A DNA stretch of 64,000 nucleotides from Romanomermis culicivorax (GCA_963922205.1 CAWUHX010000116.1:806001-870000); one strand, 5' to 3'; positions 20,728 through 33,370 are shown, counted from the first letter of the stretch. Program-made: numbers and translations. Notes: generated by a model not told the origin, from the letters alone.

Positions 20728-23700
20728 TCAGCGCGAGATCGCGCATAGATTCGCCTTGAGCGAATTTTCAAATGATTTCATTTGAATCGGCGCTCCAGTC
20801 GTAACTGTTTGTGCCATATTGGAAAGTGACGTATTTTCGTCACGTGGCGCGTCCTGATTGGCTCGCGCTATTCGCGGCAAGACCCTAGTGGTCTCGTAAC
20901 GAAAATGTTTCAACCTGCTGATTGAAACAGTTTGGCGATTTAGCGGGTTGTCCCAATGTACAATGGTGACAACGTTCTCTGCTTCTCGCGAAATGTCCGT
21001 AACTATGAACGGACCGGACCATGGTAGTCCTAGTTTTTTCTGCTTGTCTACTTTGAGCAGAACCCAATCCTTTTCTTTAAATCCATTTTGTTTGGACTTT
21101 TTATCGAAGTATTTCTTCGATTTTTCGGCAGCACTCTGGATATTTTTGGCAATATCCTCGTAAAGGTTGACTAAATGATTTGTCAACACAAATTTGTATG
21201 CCTCAGCATTGCTGTCCGGCATTACAATATCGTATGCTTTCGATAAGTTTAACCCGAAGGTTGCCTCATGACCTCTAAGCAACGAAAATGGGGATTGCCC
21301 CGTGGCTGCATGTGGTGTGGCATTATATGCAAACACCACAGCTCTCAAGTATCTTGGCCAGTTATCTTTTTCCTCGATGGCCACCTTTCTGAGCTGTTTG
21401 ATGAGTGTCTGGTTAAACCTTTCTACCATACCATTTCCTTGTGGGTGGTAGGCTGTTGTAAAAATTTTTTGACACTCCAATAACTTGCAGATCTCCTTCA
21501 TTAGATCTGAGGTAAAACAACCTCCTCTATCGCTGAGTAGTCTCCGTGGAGTCCCGTGCCTAAATACAATAGCTTGTAGAAAAGTATCTACAACGGTGCT
21601 AGCTGACTGATCCGGGATCAGTTCAGCTTCAACCCACTTTGTAAAATAGTCCTGAAAGACTATGACATACGGTCTCTTCTCACTGAGTGGAGAAATACCC
21701 ACGATATCCACTGATACAATGTCAAAAGGACCTTGTGGAATAATTGGTATCAGTGGTGGAATTTCTGTGTTTCCCTGATTAGCCATTTGACAAACTGGAC
21801 AAAACTTGATCCAGTGCCTGACATCCTTTTCAATTCCAGGCCACCAGAACCGTTTTTTGATCATAGCAAGGGTCCTTTTGAACCCCTGATGAGTCATCAT
21901 TACGGCACCGTGGTACTGGTGCAAAGTATTGTCCCTAAGGCAGGATGGGACGACCACTTGATCGTCCGACCCCTGTCCGGCTTCGCGGTATAACACTTCA
22001 TTTTGGATATAAAATCCACTATGATACTTGGTTGTCCCATTTGGACCCAATCTATCAAAGTATGGCTGTAATACCTGATCTTTTCTCTGCAAGAGGGCCA
22101 TGAGATCATCTCTAATTAGCCCTTTTGGTAATTCATCTTCTTTGGGGTCTGCCAAAGTAAACTCTTGTTCCTTTTCTGGGTATAACCAGGTTACTCTTTT
22201 TTCCTTACCTTTGTCCTGGTTTCCCCTACTTACCTTATCTTTGACCTGATTGCCGTCAGGCTGGATCTGAGCCTGATTATTCTTGTCCGCTTCTTTCGCC
22301 ATGCTCCTTGTAGTTACGGCATTTACCAAGTCTGCAGGCGAGTTTGATTCTGGATCACCCTCAGAATCTTCTGGATAAATTTGGGTGAATCTCGGACTCA
22401 TATCAGTCCTCTGATTCTTCTTACCTTTTGGCTCCAGATATAACGGAGTACCGTCTTCAGGATTCCGATCTGTCAGAATTCTGAATCTCTTTACCAAATT
22501 GAGATGTTTTTTCTCAATAAGCTGTGCCTCAAGATCTTTCAGATTTTCGGACTCTCGTTTACCCTCTGAGAACATGTGTTCCCATTTTGGCGGTATTTTT
22601 TCCGCTTGATCGTCTGGTTCATCCATCCTGGACAAAAAGTCTGCCATGGCATTTTGTTTTCCAGGCACATACTCTAGTTTATGGTTGAACTGAGAGATGA
22701 ACGAGTACCATCTCTTCAACTTACCATTGGTCATGGCATTGACCTTCATAGATAATAAAGGTTTGTGATCAGTTCTTATGATCACTTTATGACCTACTAG
22801 ATAGTGCTTGTATAACTTCAAGCCATACACAATTGCCAAGCACTCCCTTTCCGTGGCTGACCACTTTTTCTCATCCGCTTTTAAAATTCTGCTATTATAA
22901 GCAATTACCCAGCGGTCTGACTTGGTCTCCTGGTAAAGGACTGCTCCTAGTGCCGTTCCGCTGGCATCTGTCTGAAGGACAAAGTCCGCAGACCCGTCCA
23001 AAACCGGATACCTAAGGAATGGCACAGACAATAGTGCTTCTTTCAGGCTCCTAAAAGCCTGATGGTGAACCTCCGTGACTTCCCAAACACAGTTCTTCCC
23101 AGTTAGTTTGTACAACGGTTCGGCGTGTTTAGCCAAACCCGGTATGAACTTTTTACACCACTGCAACATACCTAAAAACCTTTGCAGTTTACGTTTAGAC
23201 TCTGGGAATGGGAAATCATTTATAGCTTTGACCTTTTTCGGATCTGGGGAAACTCCATCCGAATTTAAGATATGTCCTAAAAAATGAACTCTCTCAGGCA
23301 GGAATTCACACTTCTCCGGCTTCAAGGTCAAATGAGCCTTTCTTAGAGCTTGCAGGACTAGCTCTAGATTAACTATGTGTTCCTCAAACGTATTTGAGAA
23401 CACAATAATATCGTCTATATAGACTAGACAGATTTTCCAAACATATGGATGCAAAACTCTTTCCATCATACGCTGGAATTCGGCTGGCGCATTTTTTAGG
23501 CCAAAGGGCATGACTTTAAATTGATAAAGCCCTTCTTGGCATATGAAAGCAGTTTTCTCCTTGCTTTCTTCATCCATTGGCACTTGCCAATATCCTGATT
23601 TGAGATCTAGGGTAGTATAAAATTTGGCTTTACCTAAACAGTCTAGATAGTCATCCATTCTAGGAATGGGATACTTATCATCCTTGGTAACATCATTTAT

Positions 23701-26700
23701 ACCCCTAAAGTCCACTACTGGTCGCTTGGTACCATCCTTTTTACCTACAAGGAATAACGGAGCTGCCCAAGGCGACTTTGATGGCTCAATTACACCCTTC
23801 TTGAGCATATCTTGCACATGCTCACGAACATGTGGCCGTAAATTTATGGCAGTCCTGTGGTACCTTTTTGCCACAGGTGCTGCATCCCCTGTATTTATTT
23901 TACAGGTCAAATAGGGTGTAGTAGTTGGAGGATCACTGGGCAAGCTGAACACGTCTCTATATTTTGCGAGACACCGTAAAGCTTGTTCCAATTGTTCAGA
24001 TGGTATGTTGGATTTAGCTAGCATATTGTACAAGGCTTCCTTGAACTCTTTCTCATCCACTTGAGTCGAATCAGGTCTAGCCTGGACTGCACAAGTTTGC
24101 AGCTTCTCCAAATCCTCAACTATCTTCCCCTTAAGTTGATCTTGGTTATCAGTATCACACAACACTGAATTAGTATGGCCAATTATTTGATTTCTTTTCA
24201 AATGGCATCCTGATCCTGTGTTGTTGGATACCATAACAACAAAATCATCTTTTGTACCATCTACTATGGTACTATCAATGTGGAACCTTTCTTCATTGTC
24301 TTCAGACTCTATTATGATTCCATTGAGGCGATTTTCGCCTACCTTATCCCAAAGCTTTGCTCTCAGAAGTATATCAGTACCACTAGGTAAGTAGATGGGA
24401 TTCACACTCACCACTGGCACCGAAACCTTTAGCAGGCAAATCTTTGGCTGGTATTGGTCGGCGGCGCTCATCGTGGATTCCGCGGCGCTCGTGGTCATGA
24501 CCTCTCCACAATTGGATTGGGGCTGGTCCGGCGTCACGTATATCCGTTGTTGACGGTTGTTGAGCGTCATCGTCCTATTCCTGAAATCTATTATGGCTCC
24601 TACCTGAGGATGAGCCAAAAAGTCTGTTCCTACAATGACATTTTCACCTGCTTCAGGAATTACAATTGCTTTTACGGGGAACTGTCCACACAATGTATCC
24701 ATCCTAAATTGGATATACCCATGGGCTTGGACTGTCTTACCGTTGGCTACAGTGACATTTAATATCCTGGGATATTCAGTATAATCTGGGCCCAAAGTTT
24801 CCTTCAGAAACTTAGCCGACATGACAGTGCACTGAGCTCCTGTGTCAATTAAAGCCATTGTCTTACGACCTCCTATAACAACCTCAATGTGGAATGGGGC
24901 TGTTCTGGGGTACGTATCCAGCAAATGTTGTTCCTGAGGACTAGCTGGTGTGCCTCTCCTTATTACTTGTACTGATGGTACTACAGGTTGTGGTGCAATT
25001 GCATTCATTTGCACAATACTACCTAATACAACATTTGGGCAACTCACTCTCTGGTTTACTTCACCTAAAGGACTCATTTGAGATTGCCTTGCAACCATAA
25101 CACTCGAATAATCCTTCTGAGGTGGCTGATTTGTGAATTGACCCTGTTGAAGAGTCTGAGTCGGTCCCATAATAGCCTGAGGAGGCTGAGGATGCTGTAA
25201 TGCAGCTTGCTGTTGGTATTGCTGCATCTGTTGGAACTGCTTCTGCAGCTCCTTCTGTTTTTTAAACTCCAGAAATTCATTATAATCTGATGAATTCTGC
25301 TGGTAACTCTCGTGGCTATCCTGATAACCTGAATAGCCTACATTATAAGCACCTCTGCCTCTGCTATTAAAGTTGGCATTTGGGTAACCTCCTCTACCTC
25401 TATAGTTACCTCGAGCAAAAGTGTTGAAGCCTCCCCTGTTGAAGGTAGGGAAGCTGGCTCTACCTCTGCTCCTGCGCTCGGACAATACTCTCAATGTCCT
25501 GCAGTCTGCAGTATTATGTGTTATGTTCTTGTGGAACTCACACCATGGCTTTGTCGGATCTCGGGAAACTTGACCTCCCTGACTTGTACTAGGTATGGCC
25601 ACATCAGACCGATTTTCCGTTTGCCTGTTATCAACCTTTTGCTGGAGCTGGTCGAACCTTTCGACCAGTTGTACCATCTCTTTTGAGATTTTCAATAGAA
25701 GAGATTCTTTCTTACCTTTTTCGGTCTGAGCCCTAGGGGCTTCCCGAACTGGAATCTCCTCTATTTCAGGAGAATCACTCCTTGACCTTTGGGTTTGGGC
25801 CTGTACCTGATTACCTACAGTTTGATATGGTTGCCGAAACCTTTGCCTCTGGCCTTGTTGATATCCTTCTGACTGGTTCCTGGCAACTACGGCAATTTCA
25901 GGATCATGCCCACTAGGCATACCTACTTCATTAATTACTATAGGATCCTGTTGTGTACCCTTGGGTCCATATCTCTGAAAGGCATTTTTGTACCTACGTT
26001 CAATATCATGAACCTCTACTGCAAGATCATACCAGGTTCTAAAGGTATGCTTTGAATTTTTCAGTTCAGACTGAAATGTAGGATCACTCTTGTAAATAAA
26101 GGTATCAATAATCAGTCTCTGTTTAGACTGATAGTCTAAATCACCTTTAACTAGTTCCACTAATATACTGACCCTTTTTAAAAACTCTACGGCCTGTTCA
26201 TTGGGTCTTTGTTGGATCTCAAACAACTCCCTGGTTAACATTTCCAGGTTGCACTCAGGTGCAAAGACATTAATAATGGCTCTCCTGGCCTCCCTATAGG
26301 TCATGTTGTCTCCTGCAACAGCCTTCGGTCTACCTTTAGAAAGCCTCAGCAGTGCTTCATACTTAGCTGATTCGGGTGTATCCCTACGGAATTCCCCTTC
26401 AAGTGCTGTTAAAAAGCTAAGCACCTGCTGATTTACCATACCCTCATCTAAAAGTTTGGGTAACACACCTTTAACGATATTCCTGACTACAATCTCTTGT
26501 GCCAAATTATTTGATGGCACTTCCCTCTGATCATAAGCTGCTGTTAATACTGGATCAAGATCAGAGTTCAGGGATTGCAGCATAACCCTATTTGGATCTC
26601 GTTGAGGTGGTACACCTCCTTGATATGATGGCATATTGTCTTTGTCAAACCTGTAATCCCTATATGGGAAACATGCCAATTGATCTGGTCTAAGGGTATT

Positions 26701-27567
26701 TGGATCAACTATATTTCCTCTACCATCATAGACCACTCTAGTTAAAGTTGGATGCTGCGGAGCTATCTGACTTTGATTTCTGAAGTCTGCCGATTGCTCA
26801 GCTCCTTCGAATCGAAGATCTCTAGCTGGACCTCTCCAACTTTTGGGCTCAAAGTTAAGCCTTTGCCCTTCATCAATATCAGGCCTATTACTAGGCCCTG
26901 CGCCTGCATTTATTTCAGCAGCGAGACGGTTGTCTCTTTCTGCACCCCTATTACATGGTCTAACCTGTCTATCCGGCTCCTGTCGGCGCCTGTCGGCTTC
27001 CCTTTTGTTGTCCTCTGTGGCGGCATTCGCGATTATGTCGAACAAGGCTTCGACGGTCCCTTTCAACTCGCGTAGCTGCGTCGCCAACTCCTGATTGGAC
27101 ATCTCGGGAGCTCTTTCCTGCGGTTGGAATCGCTCTTGTTCCTGGGGAATCCTCTCTAATCTTTGATCGATTTCGGGGTCCCTTTCTTCGAAATTTGGTC
27201 GAATTTCGGGCGTAACGACGTCCCTTTTTGGTCCTGCTAATTCGACCTTTGGCGGCGGTGACCTTTTGAAATTTTGCTGCGGCGGTCCATCGGCGTCTGG
27301 GTTCGGATTCGCCGGGCCTGCCTCCTGCGGATCGATGGCAATCGCTGGCGGTCGGTCAATTGGTACGCCTGCATCTTGAGGCGTAAAATGCATTGCATTT
27401 TGTTGCAATGGTTGAACCCTCGCGGGAGTTTGATCTGGGATCACTGGGTCCGGAGCAGCCTGCCGTTGCTGATCTCCGTCTCCCAAATTGACTAGATTCC
27501 CAGCACTCGCCACTCTGGGTGGTGATCTACGTAAAGTATTACCTCTCGGTATCCTTTCGTTAGGCAT
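20728..27567 (-). CDS. gag-pol: Inner element Gag-Pol polyprotein (Gag, protease, RT, RNase H, integrase)
   Basis: A single 2279-codon frame from ATG (27565-27567) to TGA (20728-20730). Gag occupies about residues 1-750: a disordered Pro/Gln/Arg-rich start, a capsid-like region (about 310-560), a CX2HX4HX4C zinc motif near residue 674 and RG-rich stretches after it. Aspartic protease: DTG near 907 and VIVGTDFL downstream. [25 protein letters not shown] and YIDD near residue 1382. RNase H: catalytic Asp in QTDASG (~1533), Glu in ERECLA and Asp in TDHKPL. Integrase: HHCC finger (~1885-1925), then Asp in VDIVG (~1953), Asp in SDRGG (~2014) and Glu in MVERFN (~2048). Every catalytic motif looks intact and no stop or frameshift interrupts it. 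Gag and Pol share one frame without a recoding site, as in some other Ty3/Gypsy elements. Confidence 0.96.
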   Translation of the reverse strand: MPNERIPRGNTLRRSPPRVASAGNLVNLGDGDQQRQAAPDPVIPDQTPARVQPLQQNAMHFTPQDAGVPIDRPPAIAIDPQEAGPANPNPDADGPPQQNFKRSPPPKVELAGPKRDVVTPEIRPNFEERDPEIDQRLERIPQEQERFQPQERAPEMSNQELATQLRELKGTVEALFDIIANAATEDNKREADRRRQEPDRQVRPCNRGAERDNRLAAEINAGAGPSNRPDIDEGQRLNFEPKSWRGPARDLRFEGAEQSADFRNQSQIAPQHPTLTRVVYDGRGNIVDPNTLRPDQLACFPYRDYRFDKDNMPSYQGGVPPQRDPNRVMLQSLNSDLDPVLTAAYDQREVPSNNLAQEIVVRNIVKGVLPKLLDEGMVNQQVLSFLTALEGEFRRDTPESAKYEALLRLSKGRPKAVAGDNMTYREARRAIINVFAPECNLEMLTRELFEIQQRPNEQAVEFLKRVSILVELVKGDLDYQSKQRLIIDTFIYKSDPTFQSELKNSKHTFRTWYDLAVEVHDIERRYKNAFQRYGPKGTQQDPIVINEVGMPSGHDPEIAVVARNQSEGYQQGQRQRFRQPYQTVGNQVQAQTQRSRSDSPEIEEIPVREAPRAQTEKGKKESLLLKISKEMVQLVERFDQLQQKVDNRQTENRSDVAIPSTSQGGQVSRDPTKPWCEFHKNITHNTADCRTLRVLSERRSRGRASFPTFNRGGFNTFARGNYRGRGGYPNANFNSRGRGAYNVGYSGYQDSHESYQQNSSDYNEFLEFKKQKELQKQFQQMQQYQQQAALQHPQPPQAIMGPTQTLQQGQFTNQPPQKDYSSVMVARQSQMSPLGEVNQRVSCPNVVLGSIVQMNAIAPQPVVPSVQVIRRGTPASPQEQHLLDTYPRTAPFHIEVVIGGRKTMALIDTGAQCTVMSAKFLKETLGPDYTEYPRILNVTVANGKTVQAHGYIQFRMDTLCGQFPVKAIVIPEAGENVIVGTDFLAHPQVGAIIDFRNRTMTLNNRQQRIYVTPDQPQSNCGEVMTTSAAESTMSAADQYQPKICLLKVSVPVVSVNPIYLPSGTDILLRAKLWDKVGENRLNGIIIESEDNEERFHIDSTIVDGTKDDFVVMVSNNTGSGCHLKRNQIIGHTNSVLCDTDNQDQLKGKIVEDLEKLQTCAVQARPDSTQVDEKEFKEALYNMLAKSNIPSEQLEQALRCLAKYRDVFSLPSDPPTTTPYLTCKINTGDAAPVAKRYHRTAINLRPHVREHVQDMLKKGVIEPSKSPWAAPLFLVGKKDGTKRPVVDFRGINDVTKDDKYPIPRMDDYLDCLGKAKFYTTLDLKSGYWQVPMDEESKEKTAFICQEGLYQFKVMPFGLKNAPAEFQRMMERVLHPYVWKICLVYIDDIIVFSNTFEEHIVNLELVLQALRKAHLTLKPEKCEFLPERVHFLGHILNSDGVSPDPKKVKAINDFPFPESKRKLQRFLGMLQWCKKFIPGLAKHAEPLYKLTGKNCVWEVTEVHHQAFRSLKEALLSVPFLRYPVLDGSADFVLQTDASGTALGAVLYQETKSDRWVIAYNSRILKADEKKWSATERECLAIVYGLKLYKHYLVGHKVIIRTDHKPLLSMKVNAMTNGKLKRWYSFISQFNHKLEYVPGKQNAMADFLSRMDEPDDQAEKIPPKWEHMFSEGKRESENLKDLEAQLIEKKHLNLVKRFRILTDRNPEDGTPLYLEPKGKKNQRTDMSPRFTQIYPEDSEGDPESNSPADLVNAVTTRSMAKEADKNNQAQIQPDGNQVKDKVSRGNQDKGKEKRVTWLYPEKEQEFTLADPKEDELPKGLIRDDLMALLQRKDQVLQPYFDRLGPNGTTKYHSGFYIQNEVLYREAGQGSDDQVVVPSCLRDNTLHQYHGAVMMTHQGFKRTLAMIKKRFWWPGIEKDVRHWIKFCPVCQMANQGNTEIPPLIPIIPQGPFDIVSVDIVGISPLSEKRPYVIVFQDYFTKWVEAELIPDQSASTVVDTFLQAIVFRHGTPRRLLSDRGGCFTSDLMKEICKLLECQKIFTTAYHPQGNGMVERFNQTLIKQLRKVAIEEKDNWPRYLRAVVFAYNATPHAATGQSPFSLLRGHEATFGLNLSKAYDIVMPDSNAEAYKFVLTNHLVNLYEDIAKNIQSAAEKSKKYFDKKSKQNGFKEKDWVLLKVDKQKKLGLPWSGPFIVTDISREAENVVTIVHWDNPLNRQTVSISRLKHFRYETTRVLPRIARANQDAPRDENTSLSNMAQTVTTGAPIQMKSFENSLKANLCAISR

Positions 27568-27663
27568 TTTAAATCCTGCTAACTTTCTGTAGAAACCTGG
27601 AGGATTTTCTTTTCTCCTAGTCTGACTACGAAGTTCCGTGGTAAGGAGTTAAAAGCCACCACT
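27568..27663 (-). promoter_or_regulatory. Inner element short leader with possible primer binding site
   Basis: Only 96 nt separate the 5' LTR from the gag ATG. Two nucleotides inside the LTR, the coding strand reads TGGTGGCTTTTAACTCC (27645-27661), in the position and with the TGG start expected of a primer binding site. I could not match it to a particular tRNA 3' end. Confidence 0.5.
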
Positions 27664-28282
27664 TGTTGTGCAGGTCTTTCCTTAAGAGGCGTAAGAAAAG
27701 ATTGGGTCTGAACTGACCTGTTAGAACTGATACCTTGGCTAAGCCTCGGTGATCTGTGCAACAGTCCGTTTGTCCCCAGACCTACAACAACAAAGATAAA
27801 CTTTGTTCTAAATACGGGGGCCTTACCAAAGACCTCCGCAGTCTCCTAGATGAGACAAGGAATCCCCTCAGGGATAAACTTACTTGGGTATAACCCGAAA
27901 GGGGTTTCCCAAAACTTACTTGATGTAAGCTGGCGCCTGGGCCTCTGGCCCTCCGCCTTCGACGTTCGATAACAAATCCTAAATAATAAACAACAAATAT
28001 GTAAATCAATATTTCCGACGCAATAATAAAAAATGTGGATTGACCACAGTAGAAATATATGCAAAATAAAGACGAATTGCTGGGAACTTTATTTAGGGAC
28101 GCCAGCAAAGTAACGAAAATATAATAAAAATCGAAATATAGTGAACAATGATTTTTCACTATCTTTTTTGGTCTTTTGGTGGCGCTCCATTCTATGCAAA
28201 TGTCTGCGCCGCTGGTCGTCCCTGTCATCGATTTGCATGTCGATTTCCCCACACGAAATTGGCATCAACAGGGTGCCCAACA
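27664..28282 (-). repeat. 5' LTR of inner element
   Basis: 619-bp copy identical by eye to 13612-14230 except at 28227. It ends at the CCAG target duplication on the right. It would contain the promoter for leftward transcription; I could not single out a TATA box. Confidence 0.95.
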
Positions 28283-31134
28283 CCAGGAGCGATTGCGATC
28301 TCTGCATAGTGAGATGGACTATACAGGAGGTTCCGTGTTGGACGACATTCGCAGGTAACTTACAGCCGTGTCCGAAACAGGAGCCTGCATTCCGAACAGA
28401 ACGGACACTCTCCAGGAGTATTATATACAGCCGGTGGCCGGGTTTGCCGATCACTGAGATGAAGTGAGGTTCGCAGGTCACACAGTGAAAGAGAGAAGGA
28501 GCACGGGTACCAAGGGTGCTATTCTGACACACTCAGTCAGTTAAAATGAATTACTCTGGATGTTTTGAGGGCGCACCCGAAAACATCTAAGGGATCACGG
28601 GTACAAGGTGTCCCTGGTTGAATATGAGTGTAAAATAACTGAGGCGGACGCAGTTATGTATCGAGGCGTACTCAATACCTTCGCTGAGGCGGACTCAACG
28701 GTGCCTATTACTTTACATGACTAACAGGGGTGGACCGCGGAGGCGGACTCTGGGTCAGTGGCGACTCTAGCACGGACATCGTTAAGCCAGTTAACGAAGG
28801 CGTTCGAGTGAATAAAATATGACAGGAGGTCCTATACACTCTAGGCCCAACCGGAGGCTGTGCCGCGGTCCCTTGGGAACCACTACGGCGGGGACACTAA
28901 AGAAGATCTATGTATGACAGCTCGATGAGATGAAAGAGAATGAGTGAATTTAGATAAGAAATTTACAAGAAGATTGCCGAACCCTTGCAGACGTCAGACA
29001 CAGGCAGTACCGACTGCAAATGCCTGCTGCCTGCACGAGTCAGACAACCAACCCAGCTGAGGCCGAGTGTAACTCGTTCAAACCTGCAGTTAAAGCTTGA
29101 AAACAGCCACGTGCTGATCAACAGTGCCGCTACCCGGGCGGACAACCTGATCAGTACGCAGACTAGAGAGCATCTCAGGTGGTGTATGTATGTGGACTGA
29201 TGTTTCCCAGGCATCAGCCCCCAGACACACACAAACCCTTGGACAAGAGAGGTAGGTGATAGGACCATGCGCCAGCGACCACCTACAACTCAAGTGGAAT
29301 ACTCATAGGGCCGACAGTAACCTGGTGCTGACGTCAAAAGGTAGGGGTATGAACCAACACATGACCTTGGTGCTGACTGCAGGTGCCTGGGATAAGAGCA
29401 TTCAAGTATCATGTCGCAGTTGCAGACCCCAGGGGTGAGTGCCTAAGGCCAGCAAAACCCCTGCAGTAGCACGTAATGTTACCGTTGCGGACGTCAGAAA
29501 TAGGATCATGTAACCTCAATTCCTGCTGCGAGAGCATGATACATTGTCATTGCTGACGTCAGCAATAGGGCCCTGAAGCCAACTATCGGTATACAGCAAC
29601 ACGTGATGGTGCCGTTGCTGACGTCAGAAGGTGGAACCGAGGGTCTGATACCTTAAGTCAATGACATGAGATGCAGTTGTTGCAGACGTCAGATGTGGCA
29701 CCCGTAAGACCTGCACATCTTTGAATAGTGACACGGTGCATCACCATTGCTGACGTCACAGATGGGGTGCAGAGAACCAGCCGAACCTGTTACAACAACG
29801 TTGGCTTCAACTGTTGCAGACGTCAGAAGTCATTACTGCAGGAGTGTTGACTTAAACAACAACACGTAATGTCGGTTGCTGATGTCAGGAGTAGAACCTG
29901 GAGGGCTACCCACCCCTCAAAGCAACAGCAAGTGAAGCGGCTGTTGCAGACGTCAATGGTTGCATCCGTGAGGCTGAACCACACAACAACAACAACCCGT
30001 AACATTGTTGTTGCTGACGTCAAAGAGCATGACCCGTAAAGTCTATGGTCTAGATGCAACAACTCGAGAATGGAAGAAAACAGATCTACAGTAAAGAGAA
30101 ATGAGAAAGAGAGAGAAACTTACGTAAGGGTGTCATACTGTAGCGGTATCATCAGAAAACAAAAAAATTTTTTTTTTTTTTTTTTTTTTTTTTGACACCG
30201 CTCAGATGACCGAGAAGAGAAATGGAGGGAAAGATAACCAAAAGCGGGGAATACGAGATTCGAACATACGCGTGTTAAGTGTGTAAACAGTAGGTGTAAA
30301 ATTTTTTTGGGGCCGGAAAAGTGAGCAATTCCAACTGTTTCCGCCAGCATACAAAAATACTGTACACAATTAACAGATCGCAGCCACGTATGACGTCCAG
30401 AATCATATGTGGAGGGTGTACGGGATCATGGAGTCACGGACCACCAACAGTCAGGAGAGGCCGTAAACCCCTACAGCTGTGATACCCGTACCCGCATATG
30501 GGTATACTGTAGTTACAGTACGGGAATGGGCACAGGCGTACTGTAATGGCATCACCCGGAGGGCTACAGTATACCACCCAGGATTAGAGAAGGGGGGAAT
30601 AAGGGAAAAGAAGAGATAAGGTAGTTTACAACACAGATTAAGTATGCAGACTGTACAGAATTAATCAGAGGAGGAATACAGAATACTCGATATATAACTC
30701 AACTCTGGGACAAATAACTCGACTCTGAGGATAATTAACTCGACTCAGGGGTAATTTATTACTCATAGGGGGTTATACACACGCATGAGATAATTATGTA
30801 CACATATAGATCACATTTAGATCACTCGTAAGGGCAAATCCCGTCTTACAGTAATTAAATTTGATGTTAAGGGATAAATTCCCGACCTACAGTAATAACA
30901 CACGACTTGAGGGGAGGTAGCCGACCTACAGTAGCGGTAATCCGAAATAAGGGGCATTCCCGACCCATTAGGCAGTAAACCCGAATTTGGGGGGGTCTCC
31001 GACTTATTGGATGGTTAGTACCCGATTTTAAGGGGGCTTGTCCGACTTAAAATGGGAATTGACCCGACCTGGGGGTAGTTCCGACCCAAGGGTGAAGTTT
31101 TTACACTTAAGGGTGAGTGCCAGACTTAAGGTCG
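28283..31134 (-). other. Outer element leader, LTR-proximal part
   Basis: Almost 2.9 kb without a credible gene, made largely of degenerate tandem arrays: GAGGCGGACTC-type motifs near 28640-28760, the TGACGTCA-type array (29490-30022), an A7T26 run (30161-30193), ACTCGACTC motifs near 30690-30770, and CCGACYTA/CAGTA motifs near 30840-31120. Together with 12852-13611 this makes a leader of about 3.6 kb, long for an LTR element. It may include packaging or transcription-control sequences; that is inference. Confidence 0.6.
28990..30022. repeat. Degenerate ~66-bp tandem array with TGACGTCA-type palindromic cores
   Basis: Cores of the form GTTGC(T/A)GACGTCA start near 29490, 29555, 29620, 29685, 29752, 29819, 29881, 29949 and 30016, spaced 62-68 bp. 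Outlying cores lie at 28990 and 29329. Several are full TGACGTCA palindromes, the consensus bound by CREB/ATF-type bZIP factors. The sequence between cores is much more diverged, though an AACACGTAATGT-like motif recurs about 20-25 bp before several of them. Confidence 0.85.
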
Positions 31135-31152
31135 GTCCTGCCAGCCTCGCCA
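31135..31152 (-). promoter_or_regulatory. Primer binding site of outer element
   Basis: Directly next to the 5' LTR, with no gap, the coding strand reads TGGCGAGGCTGGCAGGAC. It begins TGG, complementary to a tRNA CCA end. The implied tRNA end has a G discriminator and a GTCCTGC T-arm strand, which suggests a serine-type tRNA; that assignment is inference. Confidence 0.7.
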
Positions 31153-32604
31153 TGTCACATGTTGCGCCATCCATGTCACGTGTATGACATGTGGATTTGG
31201 GAGAGCTGGGGAGGTTTGGGTATCTCATCAGGTAATACCGTGTTTTAGACGTCACATTGATGGTGAACCATATCAGATTGATCCTATTACAGTGAGTAAT
31301 AGGCTGTGACTCCTGATGGATACTGGCATTTTCCCCAGGCTTCCCTGAATGGCGTTGGGGGCCTAACCTGGCAAATGGTGGCTATAGAGAGGTCTATAGT
31401 TGGTTCTCTGGTGTTGTCCTTGGGGTCTTGCTGTAGGGTAATGGACAACGCTGCCAGGCTAGGTGCGACAATCCCCGAGTCCTACTCAGTGAGAGCGGGG
31501 ACAGGGTCACCCGTAAAATGACCTAATTTGTGGGACCCGATTATGAACCAGACAGCCCCTTTTTAGCCCGAACCTGAGAGGTGGAGGCCCTACTTATCTG
31601 TGGAAACCGTGGGAAACCGACTTAGGAAGGATTTCCCAACAAATACCCCACAAATAACAATAATCCCCTGAGAAGACTCACCTAGTCCTGTTTCTCAAGC
31701 GATTCGACGCAACGGGCGGCAAGTCCCTGGATGCTTTCGGTCTTCTGGCACTGGGAGCGGGGGATGCGATCCTCAAACGTCCTAGCCGCGAGCGGCGGCG
31801 GGCGGCGGCGAGCGGGAGCGAGCGGGAGGCGAAACTCCAACGTTTAATTCACGAACCGGGGCGGTCGGACACCTGGCACTGATGGGCAGGGGGTACTGTA
31901 GACGGTAAGCGGCGGGCGCAGTGAACACGGGTAAATTTATGCAAATTTATTGGTAATAAGGCGGCGGACGCACAGGTGTACAATAAAAATATGCAAATTC
32001 GACGAAGAGCGGCGGACGCGGAGTTACAACCGGACCAAAGCTTGGTGAACCCAAGAATGAGCGAAAAACTAAAGAAACATGTCCTTTTAAGGACATGTTC
32101 GGCTACAGCTGCAGCTTGGGCGGAGTTTCTCGGCGCTCAAGCTAACTTCTGCAGCTAGACGCAATGCAGAAGATGCCTATGAGCACATAGACATTTTTTC
32201 ATTCACATGCGTTTAGCACTGAGGCCGGCTGCAGTGCCTATGCTAAGCATATGAACGTCTTTAGCTAAATCTTCTTAGCTAGCCGTTTTTGCGTAACAAA
32301 AACGACGCTAATTTTGATGATAAGAGGTGCGTGAGCGCACCAAAAATAGCCATGTGCTCGTGGAGCACGACTGGCGGAAGTTTTTAGCTAAAGGGCCTAA
32401 TGTAGCCCGCGTTTGTAAAGAAATAAAAATACAACAAAACGAAACATAGAAATGCATGAAAAATATAAAAACGAACGTAAAATGCATGTGTAAGAATGAA
32501 ATAAACAAAAGCATGATCGAGTAGTAAACGACACATGAAGAAAATAACAAAATGTCGGCATGATCGGAATCACGTGACGTTGGAGAATTGAGCGGCACGT
32601 GACA
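31153..32604 (-). repeat. 5' LTR of outer element
   Basis: 1452-bp copy of 1739-3153. It differs by scattered substitutions and carries 37 extra bases around 32268-32310 that include a CGTTTTTG...CAAAAACG hairpin. The ATTA target duplication follows at 32605. Confidence 0.95.
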
Positions 32605-33370
32605 ATTACATAACAAAGTGACCACACAAGCACCTCGAGTGAAAGAACAATCAGGCTAGACGGACGTTTTTCATTCTTTACCTGTACCAAACTGTGTAAT
32701 GAAAATATCGTTTTCGTTATGTTTTTTAATTTTTTGCAAATACTTTTTTTAATTATTTTCAAATATTTTATCATTTTGAGTTCAAAATTAAAAAAAACTA
32801 TTGTTGAATATACCTCCTGAGTAGAACAAGGACTGATTATTTTCAGCAAACGTGGACCCATGGCAATTATCTTATTTCTAAATTATAGGGATAACCCTGG
32901 GTTTAAAATAACAAACCACTGCATCTCACTGGGGTTCGTGGCACGCATTTGGCAGAACACAATTTCTTGCATTTACTTCGGAAGATATGGGGAAAATTGA
33001 AAATTTTGAGTCCCATCGGTTGTAACCGCATATTTCCCAATTTTTAACGAATGAAATTTTTAATTTTCACGATACATGCGTCATCTAATTGGTAAAAAAA
33101 TTAAATGAGCCTAATAATTTGTAAATGTATACTGTACATTCTTCCATAATGAAATTCTGCTTGGGTTATTCAATGTAAAAAGTAAATGCAACGTGTTACT
33201 TCCTCAGCAGAAAGTAGCGGATGTGCACTAAGTGTCAGATCTGACTATGGTTGTGGATCTGGCACCAATTCTGTTTGACGAGTCCCCACAAGCCTTCTAT
33301 GGTATTTGTATGAACGCCATCCTCAGTCATGAATTCCGCTCAAAAATCACTTTGGTGCTCTGCAACCCCG

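Larger units (their letters stand above)
13612..28282 (-). mobile_element. Inner Ty3/Gypsy LTR retrotransposon with Gag-Pol and an exonuclease-domain second ORF
   Basis: Two 619-bp LTRs (13612-14230, 27664-28282) with TGTTG...CAACA ends differ at one position that I can see (14175 versus 28227). CCAG flanks both sides (13608-13611, 28283-28286), consistent with a 4-bp target duplication. Genes read leftwards: Gag-Pol (27567-20728), a ~1.3-kb spacer, then a 1477-codon ORF (19406-14973). Total length is 14,671 bp. Intact long frames plus near-identical LTRs indicate a recent and possibly still functional insertion, younger than its host element. Confidence 0.95.
1739..32604 (-). mobile_element. 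Outer Ty3/Gypsy-type LTR retrotransposon with env-like gene, interrupted by a second element
   Basis: Two long direct repeats (1739-3153 and 31153-32604) both start TGTCAC and end GTGACA. They are flanked by ATTA (1735-1738 and 32605-32608), read as a 4-bp target duplication; a 5-bp AATTA reading is also possible. All coding frames lie on the minus strand, so the right copy is the 5' LTR. The order is 5' LTR, primer binding site, long leader, gag/env/protease frame (12851-7935), pol (7934-3712) and 3' LTR. A younger element occupies 13612-28282 within the leader; without it the outer element is about 16.2 kb. RT and integrase motifs place it in Ty3/Gypsy (Metaviridae). Pol is frameshifted and has an extra stop, so this copy is probably not autonomous. 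Confidence 0.93.

Noticed and set aside
29490-30022. Regularly spaced short repeats that could suggest a CRISPR array
   Set aside because: The conserved core is only about 13 bp, spacers are themselves diverged repeats, there are no cas genes, and the context is a eukaryotic retroelement.
30240-30300. Possible tRNA gene (GATTCGAAC motif)
   Set aside because: No matching acceptor, D or anticodon arm could be built around the motif.
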